DNA from: Diadophis punctatus similis
Taxonomy: Eukaryota; Chordata; Lepidosauria; Squamata; Dipsadidae
Direction of reading: 5' to 3'
Assembly: GCA_023053685.1 (NCBI GenBank)
Contig: JALIGW010000062.1
Coordinates: 658,501 to 722,500, forward strand
DNA: 64,000 nucleotides
In this document: one piece after another, positions 1 through 10,700 of the stretch
Position numbering within the stretch: position 1 is the first letter of the stretch
How the letters are laid out: the number at the start of each line of letters is the position of its first letter
Position numbers and translations under genes: made by a program
The notes under the pieces: model-generated
The model's input: only the letters and a program-made list of their open reading frames with translations
The model's database searches: none
What the model was told of the DNA's origin: nothing

Positions 1-640
1 AAGAGAAGCGGGTCACGGCTGCGTCCACTTCCCCACTGGGGAGACCCAGACAGAAGCCTACCCTCTCACAGGTCTCCCTCCCACTGTCCCCTCCTCCGGA
101 CAAGGCCCCGAATTCTCTACCCTCCCATGTTTCCCTTCTTCGGAGGACCCTCCTGGACTGCAACTATCGGCGTCCCCTGCGCCCCACCTGCATCCAGCCG
201 CATGCGTACCCGAATCGAAACATTCCTTCTGTCGCCTCTGATTCTAAAAATAAGCGTCAGACCGGCCTCCGTCCCCTTTCAGTCAAGCTCCGTCTCTTCC
301 TCTCCTGGCACTGCCCCCTGTAGCTTTGCTCTTTTGGTCCAATTGCACTTTTCCCGCCACCCTGCGTTTCATTTGCATCGCAGGGCAGCTTCTATGCCAT
401 CCCATTGGTGGGTGTCATGGGACCACGTCCCCTACTCGACTGTGCAGCGGCCGCCTTCATTGCTTTCATCCTGTCTGCATTCCTCCCCTCGCTTGGCTCC
501 TCCCTTGTGCCATTGGCTCAGCCCATCCTCCCCTTCCCCACTGCCCGGCTTGGCGGAATTGGGGTGAGGAAGGGGGAAAGGGCTGCAATAGACAGACTCC
601 CTCGCCGGACTCACTTTTCGTGTGGCAATACTAACAGAAG
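1..640 (-). promoter_or_regulatory. Promoter/5' region of an off-window zinc-finger gene (copy A)
   Basis: The sequence matches the DNA immediately upstream of the two zinc-finger genes at 18773-19385 and 42917-43545. It has CCAAT boxes read on the minus strand (ATTGG at 404-408 and 512-516), an octamer element ATTTGCAT at 371-378 and an E2F-like TTTCCCGCC near 350. These sites recur in all three copies. The gene itself would lie left of position 1, transcribed leftward. Assigning promoter activity is inference from motif conservation and position. Confidence 0.55.
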
Positions 641-2490
641 ATACAAATTGTAAAGAAAGTTAGATATTTAGAGATACAATTATCGGCAAGATGTTTAACC
701 ATTAAAGATGATAATTATTTAAAATTTTAAAAAAATTGAAATAGATTTGGATAAATGGAAAAACCTTCAACTATCACTGATGGGCAGAATTGCATTGATT
801 AAGATGAATATATTACGTTTACTATTTTTTATTTTAAACAATTCCAATAAGAATTGAGAAAACATATTTTAGGGAGATAAATGAAATGATTTTGAAATTT
901 ATCTGGCAGGGGAAAGGATCAAGAATAAATCTAAAAATGCTGCAAGATGCCAGGACTTGAGGCGGCTTTGGACTTCCAAATTGGGAACTGTATTACCAGG
1001 CAGCGACATTGACATGGATGAAAGAATGGATTTTATTAAGAAATAAGAGACTGTTACTATTAGAAGGACATGACATGTATATTGGTTGGCACGCAATTAT
1101 ATGGTATGGAAGAAATAAAATACACAGCTATTTCCAAAGACATTACATTAGAAACGCTTTATATTTAGTATGGGAAAAGATAAAAGCTAAACATTATATG
1201 AGTGTACCGAATTGGATATCGATAATAGAAGCATTAATACATCCAAGCAGAGTGGATTGGCAAAACATACCAAGGTACAAAAGATATTTTGACAGATGAA
1301 GGGAAATTGAAATCAACACAAGAACTTGAGAATCAAGGAATTAAAATGGATTGATTTATGAGATTGCAAATACAGACAAGATATGAAAAAGATAATAAAA
1401 TGGAAGGCATTATGCTAGAGAACACAGAGTTAGATGCAATACTTACTGGATCAGATGAAAAATTAATTAAGAAAATATATAATTATTTACTTTATGTGGA
1501 TTTAGAGTTTGAACAAGTGAAAGAAACAATGATAAAATGGGCTCAGAACTTTGGTTACACAATAGAATTAGAAAAATGGAATAAACTCTGGGAGAGGAAT
1601 TATAAATTGATTATGGCAACAGGCTATAAAGAAAACATGTATAAAATATTCTATACATGGCACTTGTCGCTGGAAAGATTATCTAAAATATCCACGAATA
1701 TGACTATGAAATGTTGGAAGTGTCAACAAATACCAGGTTCTTATTACCACATGTGGTGGACTTGTGCAGAAGCAAAAGGTTATTGGACTCCAGTTAAGAC
1801 TTGGTTAGAAAAAATGGTGAAACAAAATATAGAGTTGAGACCTGAAACTTTTTTATTGGGGATTATACCAAGTAAATTTAGTAAAGAAGATACTTATTTG
1901 ATTATACAGGTGTTGACAGCGGCTAGAATCGTCTTTGCACAAAAATGGAAAGGAACAAAGGTACCATCTGAGGAAGATTTAATTAAGAAGATTTTGGACT
2001 GTGCCGAGATGAATAGAGTGACAATGAAAATTAAAGACAAAGAGGACTCAAAATATTATAAAGTCTTATAGTTGGTTAGAGAATGAATATTGTTAAAAAT
2101 TAAGATAGAAGAATTACTGTATTTAAAAGAGAAGGAAAACGAACATAAATAACCCAGATGACAAGATTACATGGATAAGGAGAAGAGGAGGGAGGAAGAG
2201 GATGTAGTAGAGAGGAGGAGAGAAGGAAGAGGAGGAAGTAGGAAGAGGAGAGAGAAAGAGGAAGAAAGTAGGAGAGGGGAAGGAGGATAGAGGGAAGGGA
2301 GTGATTGGATTTGAGATAGTAGGACAGACAGGCAATTTAGTAATGATAGAGGCTAGATTACTATATTTGGAGATTGAACACTAGTATATATTATAAAATT
2401 TATGTTAATTTTTGAACATACTATGGTATATGTATTTGATGCTTATGTGAAGAATGTTAAAAAATAAAAACTTTTTGGAAAAAAAACCAT
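641..2490 (+). mobile_element. L1 LINE, 5'-truncated 3' fragment (copy A)
   Basis: The fragment begins inside ORF2, after the reverse transcriptase core (RYLGI-like and KFIWQGK-like motifs around 650-910). It continues through the ORF2 C-terminal domain, open at 1009-1299 and 1358-2071 apart from stops and frameshifts. The C-terminal cysteine region CWKCQQIPGSYYHMWWTC is near 1710-1760. A purine-rich 3' UTR (about 2150-2300) and an A-rich tail with AATAAAA near 2460-2485 follow. The same fragment at the same place in copies B and C shows that it inserted before the duplication. It is a dead copy. Confidence 0.85.
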
Positions 2491-2654
2491 GGAAAGCAAT
2501 GAATGGCCCGGCGTCTTCTTCTAAAAGGCCAACAGGCATCAAAGGGGCTCTGTAGGCCAGCCGAATGTCTGCCAAAGCTCAGGAACTTTGGAAGTTTCCT
2601 CAGATAATAAGTTTTATGTCAATCTACCGCAATATCTTGGGGTTCCCCCAACTC

Positions 2655-2745
2655 CTTATGCAGAACTGCTTGAGCAGGGGGCTGGACTAGAAGACCTCCA
2701 AGGTCCCTTCCAGCTCTATTCCATTCTAAACTGCTGCTCAACAAA
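2655..2745 (+). mobile_element. CR1 LINE 3' tail
   Basis: The words GGCTGGACTAGAAGACCTCC and AAGGTCCCTTCCAGCTCTAT are the conserved 3' UTR end of amniote CR1 elements. Only the last ~90 bases are present. Copies occupy the same place at 30200-30290 and 46865-46960. The flanks (2491-2654 and 2746-3000) show nothing else recognisable. Confidence 0.7.
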
Positions 2746-3079
2746 AACACCTTACTCAACAGAGGAAATGGCTATTATTCATATTGTGATGCTGTTTTTT
2801 TATTTTAAAGATTTCTCTCCTGTCCTTCTACGGCAGCCACAGGCAGGCAATTGTGCCCTGCCAATAATCTCCCTCTAGGGATCCATTTTGCATTGATTAG
2901 TTCTGCATTGATCGATCAGTATTAAAAGACTCTCCCTCTTCTGCCCACATTCATAACTGACTCTAAACCTCCAGCAAAATTCTTCCTGCTCCTTTTGCCC
3001 AGCCGAATCGCTTTGAGGGAGGCAGTGTCAGGATGGGGGGGGGGGTTTCCTAGAGAGGACAAAGCCCAGTCCTCCCCCT

Positions 3080-3745
3080 CTTTTCCTGCCCCCCCCAACC
3101 CCAACCTCCCCCTGCCCCCTCCCTTCGGGGCTGCCGTTCGTGGTGCCCACAGAGGAGGCTGTGGCTGCCTTTTGCATCTGACTCCTCACGAAGGACTTGA
3201 AGGAAAAGGGGTCGTTGGCTCCTTCCCCGAGGTTGCCAGGCGGCCCACCTGCGACAGGTAAGAAAACAAATGAAAAGGACAGGAAGACCCTCTCCATTTC
3301 TCCCCCCTCCAGGCAATTCGGCTCCCCATCAACTGGGTTTCCCAATGTCAGTCCTTAGAAGTCCAGGCAGGGAACTAAATACAAGTAAAAATACTTTGCA
3401 CATGCTCAGAAGTACTTTCTTCCTCGGCTCTGTTGCAGAAAATGGGAATTGCACCCATCCACTCCCCCCCCCCGTTGAACGCCACCACCAATCCCAGCCA
3501 CACCCCAGCCTACCACCCCTGGGTGGGAACCATGGGACCTGGAGTCCTCTCTGAGAGGCGGTTCTCCTCCAGGCCTGCTTCCCCAGGAACCATCATCCCC
3601 AGCCTGGCCAGGAAAGAGGCACAGCATCCCGAAGGAACTTCACACACACCCCCACTCGCCCTGCAGAAGACACTCTGCACGTGCTCAGAGGCAAGGGCCA
3701 ATAGGCCGTCCTTACCGGCAAGGCCTGCCCAGGGAGGCTCCACGC
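3080..3745 (-). pseudogene. 5' end of an unidentified gene, copy A (start codon lost)
   Basis: Two exon-like blocks are seen on the minus strand. Exon 1 ends at 3716 with donor TGCCG|GTAAGG. Exon 2 starts at 3248 after the acceptor TTACCTGTCGCAG. Phases join, giving WAGLAG then GPPGNLGEGAN and an in-frame PFSFKSFVRSQ segment. Copies B and C have a Met at the head of exon 1 (MAGHSALPPG). In copy A that stretch is missing between about 3760 and 3790, so this copy probably cannot start there. No clear exon 2 donor was found, and the frames diverge after NGSPEGRG. The ANPFSF-type motif recalls ENTR1 (SDCCAG3), but the match rests on a few residues only. Confidence 0.3.
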
Positions 3746-3769
3746 TTTCCCCGAGGACGGCGCCGGGCG

Positions 3770-3875
3770 GAAAGGCCCCTCCTCCGCCTCTTCCGCCAGA
3801 GGGGCGGACTTCCGGGGGAGGGCGTGGGCGGGGCCTCGGCGCTACGCCCTCCGCACCAGAGAGCTACTAAAGAGG
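3770..3875. promoter_or_regulatory. GC-rich promoter (copy A)
   Basis: There is a dense CpG segment with an ETS-like ACTTCCGGG near 3809 and a Sp1-type GGGCGTGGGCGGGGC just after it. It sits at the 5' end of the minus-strand exon described at 3080-3745 and is preserved at 31385-31470 and 48070-48150. No TATA box is evident. Direction is inferred from the splice signals downstream on the minus strand. Confidence 0.45.
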
Positions 3876-4093
3876 AAGAGTCTCCCGCGGAGATCCTGCC
3901 CTTTCTCGGCACTGAATTGCCTTTGTGGCCCAGGCTTTCAATCTGTCCTCATCCTGAATTTTGAGCCCATTTTTTAAACCCCTAGAAGTTTCTCGCAGCA
4001 CGGTGTCACCCGCCAATTAGATGAGTTCCCCTTCTAACCCCACGTCTAAATTGTTTATGAAGGTAATGGAAGAGGACTGGTCTGAGCCCCAGG

Positions 4094-4219
4094 CAGAAGT
4101 CTCCAACCTTGGCAACTTTAAACCTGCAGGACTTCAACTCCCAGAATTCAAAGCTGGCTGGGGAATTCTGGGAGTTGAAGTCCTCCAGGCTTAAAGGTTG
4201 CCAAGGTTGCAGACCCCTG
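4094..4219. mobile_element. Palindromic hAT-type MITE (copy A)
   Basis: The terminal inverted repeats are CAGAAGTCTCCAACCTTGGC and, at the other end, GCCAAGGTTGCAGACCCCTG. The interior is a palindrome built on ACTTCAACTCCCAGAATTC. Equivalent copies lie at 31706-31830, 48371-48496 and 56252-56371. The near-8-bp flanks CCTTAGGG and CCTTTAGG in copy B suit hAT. It has no coding capacity. Confidence 0.65.
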
Positions 4220-4424
4220 CCTTTGGGTACCCGACTGCCTACTTCCCTCCATATGGAAGTAGTTCCATTAAGGCAGGGATGGGAAACTATGACCCCTTTA
4301 TGACCTGTGGAACTTCAACTCCCAGAATTCCTCAGCCAGGTGATTTGTACATATTCAGGATGGATTCCTTTACTATTTCCTTGCCTATTTTGACTTGCGT
4401 ACTTGTTCGATCTCCCTCAATGCA

Positions 4425-4830
4425 ATTGGGTCCAGAATTTCCATTGCTAAGCAAGGATGTTAAGTGTGTTGTGCCAAATGTGAGACTATTTTTGCTAAGG
4501 TTTGTGTATTTATATAGCTGCCTACTCGCTCACAGTGACTCTAGGCAGCTTACAAGCAGGTTGTAAAGCAAATGATTGCAGTCATTAAGTGAATCCTGTT
4601 ATTAAGCAAATCCAGCTGTTGTTAAACCAATCCAGCTTCCCCCATTGACTTTCCTGTCAGAAGCCAACCGGTTGATCCAATGACCCTGGGTCACTGCAAC
4701 CATCGTAAATACATGCGCCGGAATTTTGATCATGTGAGTGTGGGGAAAGGTACGACAGTCATAAGTGCGAGGACCAGCTGTAACTCACTTTCAGTGTAGT
4801 TATAACTTTGAATATGCAAATGCAGGAATG
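4425..4830. repeat. Interspersed MITE-like repeat, copy A, 5' end missing
   Basis: This is a non-coding repeat with the words CATAAGTGCGAGGACCAGCTG and CCATTGACTTTCCTGTCAGA. Copy C keeps the left terminus ACAGGTCGTCCTGGACTTAC (about 49893), which resembles the reverse complement of the right end. This suggests terminal inverted repeats. In A the left part is deleted, so ATGCAATTGGGTCC is joined directly to flanking DNA near 4424. The superfamily is not determined. Confidence 0.45.
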
Positions 4831-4849
4831 CAAGCAGTGCCCAGGATAT

Positions 4850-4943
4850 TCGATCTCCCACTAGGTGCAGAGACTAGGTGTTTCCCAGCTGTCAGGATCC
4901 TTAAAAGTCCCCCATTACTATGCTTCCTGTTAATCAGCTAAAT
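4850..4943. repeat. Unclassified dispersed repeat
   Basis: The stretch containing TAGGTGCAGAGACTAGGTG and CCTGTTAATCAGCTAAAT also occurs in copy B (about 32660-32753), inverted at 50557-50680, and in part at 16761-16835 and 39965-40030. Recurrence outside the collinear duplication marks it as a dispersed repeat. It has no coding capacity, and the family is not recognised. Confidence 0.45.
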
Positions 4944-5065
4944 CAGCGGTTCTCAACCTGGGGGTCACAACCCCTTTGGGGTCGAACGACTGTTTCACAG
5001 GGGTCGCCTAAGACCATCGGAAAAGACAAATTTCCCATGGTGTTAGGAACCGATCCGAGACACCG
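4944..5065 (+). mobile_element. SPIN-like hAT fragment (copy A)
   Basis: It begins CAGCGGTTCTCAACCTGGGG and continues with CTTTCACAGGGGTCGCCTAAG-like and AAGACCATCGGAAAA words. These match the 5' end of SPIN / OposCharlie hAT elements as I remember them. The right terminus (GGTTGAGAACCACTG-type) is not found, so this is a truncated copy. A paralogue is at 32754-32885. Confidence 0.55.
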
Positions 5066-5141
5066 TCTCCAGGCGGGTCCGCCCACATACAAATTAGAGT
5101 CTAATTTGGAGCACTGGGGTGGGGGGTGTAGGGGGAGAAGG

Positions 5142-5160
5142 ACTACAATTCCCAGTATGC
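5142..5160 (+). promoter_or_regulatory. ZNF143/Staf-type promoter motif (copy A)
   Basis: ACTACAATTCCCAGTATGC closely matches the long vertebrate promoter motif ACTACAnnTCCCAGnATGC bound by ZNF143. It lies at the edge of a CpG-rich block and is perfectly conserved at 32950-32968 in copy B. Confidence 0.5.
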
Positions 5161-5199
5161 CTCTCAAAAGTTGCATGAACACAAAAGGAGGAGGGAACT

Positions 5200-6430
5200 T
5201 TGAACGATGAAGCGTCATGCCAGAGAAACTGGAGAGGGTGTGCGCATGCGACAAGAACCGTCGTAGAGAACTGTCCACGCAGGAACCCCTATTCTCAAAG
5301 AAGGTTACGCCGGACTTTGGCCCATTCCCTCCCCATGAGGAGCAGGTAGTACGCGATTTGCGCACCGTTGTTGTGAATGGGGGAGAAGGCGGGGTGCGCC
5401 TACTCTGCGTATGTGTGTGTGTGCGTACGCGTGTAACGGTAGTGGTGGCAGCAGCGGCGGGAGGAGGAGGATGTCAGCCTGCGAATGGCAACAATGTAGC
5501 GATTGAGGCGAGTAAGCGGCGTTCCTTTGGGAAGAGCGTGAGCCACGGGGAGAGTCCGCGCAGCCGACAGAACGGGGGCTGCAGGAGCAGCGACGAGCTG
5601 CCGCCTTGTGCAGAGACGGTCCCCGAAGCGCTCCCGCAACAGAGAAATGTCTGCCTGGCTCCCGTTCCCACCCCCACTCTCTCTCCCCTCACCCTTCTTG
5701 CTGCAGCCTCCTCCTCCTTTCTCCTCTAGTTTCCCTCTTCCACCTCCCCGCCACCTCCCTTTTATATGCATATGTGTTACTTTCCCCTCTCCCTTTCCCA
5801 CCCTTTTTCTCTGCAAGACTTTGCCTCTGGAAGCAGCAGCTGGGTGTTTTGGGTCTCTGCTGCTGCTCCTGCTGGTTTGTTGCAAAGCAATCGGCCTGTG
5901 ACACTTTCGATGCACATTTTCGCCAGAATCACCTCAGCAAAGCAGAGGCCTCAAAAAAGAAGATTGGGGTCGCGCTTTCGCCACCCCGGCTCTCTTCGCC
6001 CCTTTCGAAAAAACTGGCGGGAAATGCACGAGCCAGCGAAAGTTACGGTGCCAGAGATGAGCCCACCTTCCCCCTCCCCTCTCATCCCGTTTCCCGGTTT
6101 CCTTCCCCCCCTCCCCACGAAGGTTGGAGGTGATGTTTGGTGTGTCCTGGGTTGCTGATTTTGCTTTTTTTGTGACGGGAACACAAACACACACACATGG
6201 TTTTGGCTTGTCGGGAGATACGCCTGGGTCAGTGAGAGGAGCACGCATTGCTGGACGTGACTTGGAAAATGCTGCCACGCTTTGGCCAGTTTGGCTCAGT
6301 CGCCAGCCCCACTGCGGACGGCTCGACCTGCGCCGATTTAGTTTTTACTAGCTTTTATAGGTGATTGGGGAGGAGCACAGGTGTGTGTGTGGGGGTGGGT
6401 GGGAGAGCGGATTACAGCGGGTCAGTTTTA
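5200..6430. promoter_or_regulatory. CpG-rich promoter-like region, then non-coding sequence
   Basis: The stretch 5210-5650 is rich in CpG and CGG/GGC runs and follows the ZNF143-type motif. It looks like the 5' end of a housekeeping-type gene, but I could not define an exon or orientation. Homology with copy B ends near 5590. From 5650 to 6430 there are pyrimidine-rich runs and no recognisable gene or repeat until the LINE at 6431. Confidence 0.35.
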
Positions 6431-7740
6431 AGTGATTGAGTTCCCCAGGCTTATGGTGCTGGGGGACTTCAACCTGCCATCGCCCGTCGAAACCTCGGAT
6501 GCAGTCCAGGAGTTCATGGCTTCCATGACAACCATGGACCTGACTCAAGTAGTTCAGGTTCCAACTCATGAGGGAGGTCACACGCTTGACCTTGTGTTTC
6601 TCTCGGGGCAGTGGAGAGATGATTTGAGGCTGAGGGGTTTAGTCATATCACCCTTGTCGTGGTCAGATCATTTCCTTCTGAGGTTGGATTTCATGGCACC
6701 ACTCCTCCACCGCAAGGAGGCGGGACCGATTAAGTGGTTCTGCCCCAGGCGCCTAATGGAACCCGAAGGATTCCAGAGGGAACTTGGGGATATACCTGAA
6801 TCCTTGGTACACAATTCATCTGAGTCTCTGGTGGCTGCCTGGAATCGGGCGGCATCAGGGGCTTTAGATCGAATTGCGCCTTTGCGGCCTCTCTGTGGCA
6901 GCAGATCCAGGAAAGCTCCTTGGTTTACTGAGGAGCTCCGGGAGATGAAACGCCACAAGAGAAGCCTAGAGCGACACTGGAGTTCCAGTAAAACTGAATC
7001 TGATCGAACACTATTAAGAACTTTTATTAAGTCTTATTTAGTGGCGATATGGGCGGCAAAATGTTCACATTTTTCCGCTCTTATGTTTGCATTTTTCCGC
7101 TCTTATTGCATCCGCCGATTCTCGCCCAGCCGCCCTGTTTAGGGTGTCTTGCTCCCTTCTTGTTAAGAGGGAAGTTGAAGAACCCTTACAGGGCAGAGCT
7201 GAGGAATTAGCTCAGTTTCTGGCGGATAAAGTCACTCAGATTCGGACAGACCTGGACTTCATTTGGACAGGGCTAGCCGAGACGACAGGGGCGAGTCTTA
7301 GTCCTGTTGTATGGGATGAATTTGAGCCTATTACACCTGATGATGTTGACAAGGCCATAAGGAGCGATGAGTGCCTCCACTTGTTTACTGGACCCGTGCC
7401 CCTCCTGGCTGGTTTCTGCCAGCAGGGCAGTGTCACGCGGCTGGCTCCAGGCTGTTGTGATCGCATCTTTGAGAGAGGGATCCATCCCACAGCCCTTAAA
7501 AGCTGCGGTGGTGAGGCCCCTCCTCAAGAAGCCTTCCCTGGACCCAGCGGATTTAAAGAACTTCCGTCCTGTCTCCAACCTTCCCTTTGTGGGTAAGGTT
7601 GTTGAGAAAGTGGTGTCGCTCTAACTCCTACAGTTATTGGAGGACATTGATTATCTAGATCCCTTTCAGTCGGGTTTCAGGCGTGGCTACAGCATGGAAA
7701 CTGCTTTGGTCACCCTGATGGATGATCTCTGGCGAGCCTG
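6431..7740 (+). mobile_element. L2/CR1-group LINE fragment (EN to mid-RT)
   Basis: It is homologous to 9732-11015 of the LINE that follows. It starts in the endonuclease domain (VLGDFNLP, then SDHFLLRLDF), passes the linker and stops inside RT at the codons for MDDLW. The frame is broken near 7080, where a short stretch (TTTTTCCGCTCTTAT) is duplicated, and near 7365. The right end meets the 5' UTR of a second copy with no intervening DNA. Confidence 0.8.
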
Positions 7741-10700
7741 GGATGGAGGGGTGGAGCCACGGCAGGCGGGCGAGGGAGAACAGAGCTCCGTTCCCCAAGC
7801 CTGAAATTTGGCTGAAATTTGATCGGATTTGCCTGAGATATACCATCTGTGTGGGAGCGGAGGAGCGAGGAAGACCCCAGGAACAACGGGTCGATCAAAC
7901 TGCCTTTTTTGAGGACTGGGGGTCTCTGAAGCTCCGAAACTCCGAGACCTTGAACAGAAGCGCCATCGTTGTTACGAAGGCGGCTTTACCGCCGTGAGAG
8001 TGCAAATAATTGCCATAACAAGGAATAACGAGGAAACAAGGATTAACATCAATTCCGGAGATCATTCATTCCCCAAGATTCAACACCCCGAGGAATTTAA
8101 CCTCTAATCTACCATCCGGAGGACGGTGTGGCTGAGTGAATGTTTGTTAACTCCTCCTGGTGTGTCTGTCTTTACGTGAACAATGTCTTGCTGTTTGATT
8201 CCCAGCTGTCTGGAACGCCGTTTTTCTTAACTGGCTTATCACCATTATCCCTCCCTTCTTCTACGGCAGCAGACCTCTCTTAACAGTCTTCTTCTTTCCC
8301 AGGGGTATTACAACTTGGGACATAAATGATCTCCCCTACCCCGGATGTGACTTGCTTCTCCCATCATCTGGCATTCTTTGTGAGCGCCGCTGCCATTATA
8401 GGATTTATTGCAGCTGAGGCGACCTTGGCCTTCATACAGCCTTTTCTGCTGATTTGATTATGCTGGCTAATACCATCTTTATGACTGCATTTGAAACGAC
8501 GATAAATGGCAGGAAGAAATGGTCTAGCAGGACCAGTATTTCCTGGCTTGAAAACTATGCTGGTGTTAGACTTTACTGTGGACAGAAACAGATAAACTTT
8601 GACTGTGGGATGCAGACCTTTCACCACAACTGCCATTTTTCTGCTGAGGATTTTATTGTTGACTCTTATATCAATGAGCTTCTTCTCGACCCCCGAGATC
8701 GGTCGCTATACTGTGGAGAACTATGGGACTGGGATCTTGGTGATGATGGCAATCGATGGACACATTTCTCTCCTATATATTCCTGTACGGACTTTTGTTT
8801 GCATTATACTATTACTACCCTGGAAGTGGTGTGTTTGTGTGAAGGGTGTGGATACGACTGAGGGGGGTGAATGTGCAAATTAGAATGATAGGATATGAGA
8901 GTATGAATAGTTCTCCTTTTTACTGCATTTTATTTACCTCTACCCCAGGGGGGAGGGTTTGTGAGCATATTTGTGGATAGGTGGACTGAATGTGTGAGTA
9001 AATGAGGGAGCCAGGCATTTGGACTCTGCCCCCCTCTGCTGAGTGTGGAAACAGAAGCGGAGGGGGGTTTCAGCCCATCTCCAGGCTCAGTATGAATGGA
9101 ATGCATGGCCTGCCGGGAGAATGGGGGGCCAGCGGGGGAGGGGAGGGGGTCTCTGGTGGGGTGGGGAGTAGGAGCATTACGGTCATAACAGGGAGAGGTA
9201 GGTATGGTGGGAGCAGAGGGGTAGGCCGCTCTCGTGGAATGAGAATTCGCTGTTTGCAAGCGATTCCTTGTTCTGGCCCCTCTGGTTTGGTTCCACCTTG
9301 CTCAGCCCGAGTACCTGGTAACCAGGGATGTCAGGGCCTTGGGCTCAAGCTGCTGCTGTTGAATGCCAGGTCGATCACTAACAAGGCCCCCCTTGTGCGG
9401 GATTTAATCCTGGAAGAGGGGGCTGACCTGGCATGCATTACCGCGACCTGGCTGGGCCAAGAGGGGGGGTGCCCCTTTCTGAGATATGCCCGGACGGGTT
9501 CTCGGTTCAGCATCAGCCGCGACCCCAGGGAAGGGGTGGAGGAGTGGCTATTATAGCACGCCAGAATCTTTGTCCTCGAAGGAGCCCTGCCCCGGAGATT
9601 GTTGGGTGTGAGACACTCCTTCTGAAGTTGGACTTAGGGGTTCAGGTGGGCCTTTTGCTAACGTACTTGCCTCCTAGCTGCGTTGCAAAGGCCCTGCCTG
9701 TTCTGCTCGAGGCGGTTGCAGGGCTGGCGATTGAGTTCCCCAGGTTGATGGTGCTGGGGGACTTCAACCTGCCATCGCCCGTCGAAACCTCGGATGCAGT
9801 CCAGGACTCCATGGCTTCCATGACAACCATGGACCTGACCCAAGTAGTTCAGGGTCCGACTCATGAGGGAGGTCACACGCTTGACCTTGTGTTTCTCTCG
9901 GGGCAGTGGAGAGATGATCTGAGGCTGAGGGGTTTAGTCACAGTACCCTTGTCGTGGTCAGATCATTTCCTTCTGAGGTTGGATTTCACGGCACCACTCC
10001 TCCACTGCAAGGAGGCGCGACCGATTAAGTGGTTCTGCCCCAGGTGCCTAATGGAACCCAAGGGATTCCAGAGGGAACTTGGGGAAATACCTGAATCCCT
10101 GATACACAATTCATCCGAGTCTCTGGTTGTGGCCTGGAATCAGGCAGCAGCGGTGGCTTTGGATCAGATTGCACCTTTGCGGCCTCTCCGTGGAAGCAGA
10201 TCCAGGAGGGCTCCTTTGTTTACCGAGGAACTCCGGGAGATGAAGCGCCATAAGAGACGCCTAGAGCGACGATGGAGATCTAGTAAAGCTGAGTCTGACC
10301 GGACACTTTTAAGAACTTTCATTAAGTCTTACTTAGTGGCGAGACGGGCGGCAAAATGTTCGCATTTTTCCGCCCTTATTGCATCCGCTGACTCCCGCCC
10401 AGCCGCCCTGTTTAGGGTGACCCGCGCCCTTCTTGCCAAGGAGGGAAGTGAAGATCCCTTGCAGGGCAGAGCTGAGGAATTTTCTCGGTTTCTGGCGGAC
10501 AAAGTCACTCAGATTCAGACAGACCTGGACTCCGATTGGGCAGTGCATGCCGAGATTACAGGGGCAGGCCTTAGTCCTGTTATATGGGATAGGTTTGAAC
10601 CGGTGACTCCTGAGGATGTAGACAAGGCCATAGGAGCGATGAGCTCTGCCACCTGTTTATTGGACCCGTGTCCCTCCTGGCTGGTTTCGGCCACCAGGGA

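Larger units (their letters stand above)
1..5590. repeat. Segmental duplication, copy A (first of three)
   Basis: This block is collinear and near-identical by eye with 18786-19499 plus 27347-33381 (copy B) and with 42930-50080 (copy C). Shared landmarks, in order, are the zinc-finger promoter, an L1 3' end, a CR1 tail, a splice donor and acceptor pair with a GC-rich promoter, a palindromic MITE and a tRNA-free MITE with ACAGGTCGTCC-type ends. A and B further share a SPIN-like hAT end and a ZNF143-type motif. Homology with B stops near 5590 (33381 in B). The window begins in what should be an intron of a third zinc-finger gene lying to the left. Confidence 0.85.

Noticed and set aside
2995..3261. 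Plus-strand exon ending at GACAG|GTAAGA
   Set aside because: The donor is good, but the translation is low-complexity Pro/Gly and differs in frame among the three copies; the minus-strand reading keeps its frame. Orientation remains open.
5400..6278. Multiple overlapping open frames in the CpG-rich block
   Set aside because: High GC lowers stop frequency in all frames; none shows a domain or is kept in copy B.
8454..8861. 135-codon open frame within the LINE 5' region
   Set aside because: No recognised LINE ORF1 domain and no second copy to test conservation; kept only as a note under the LINE.
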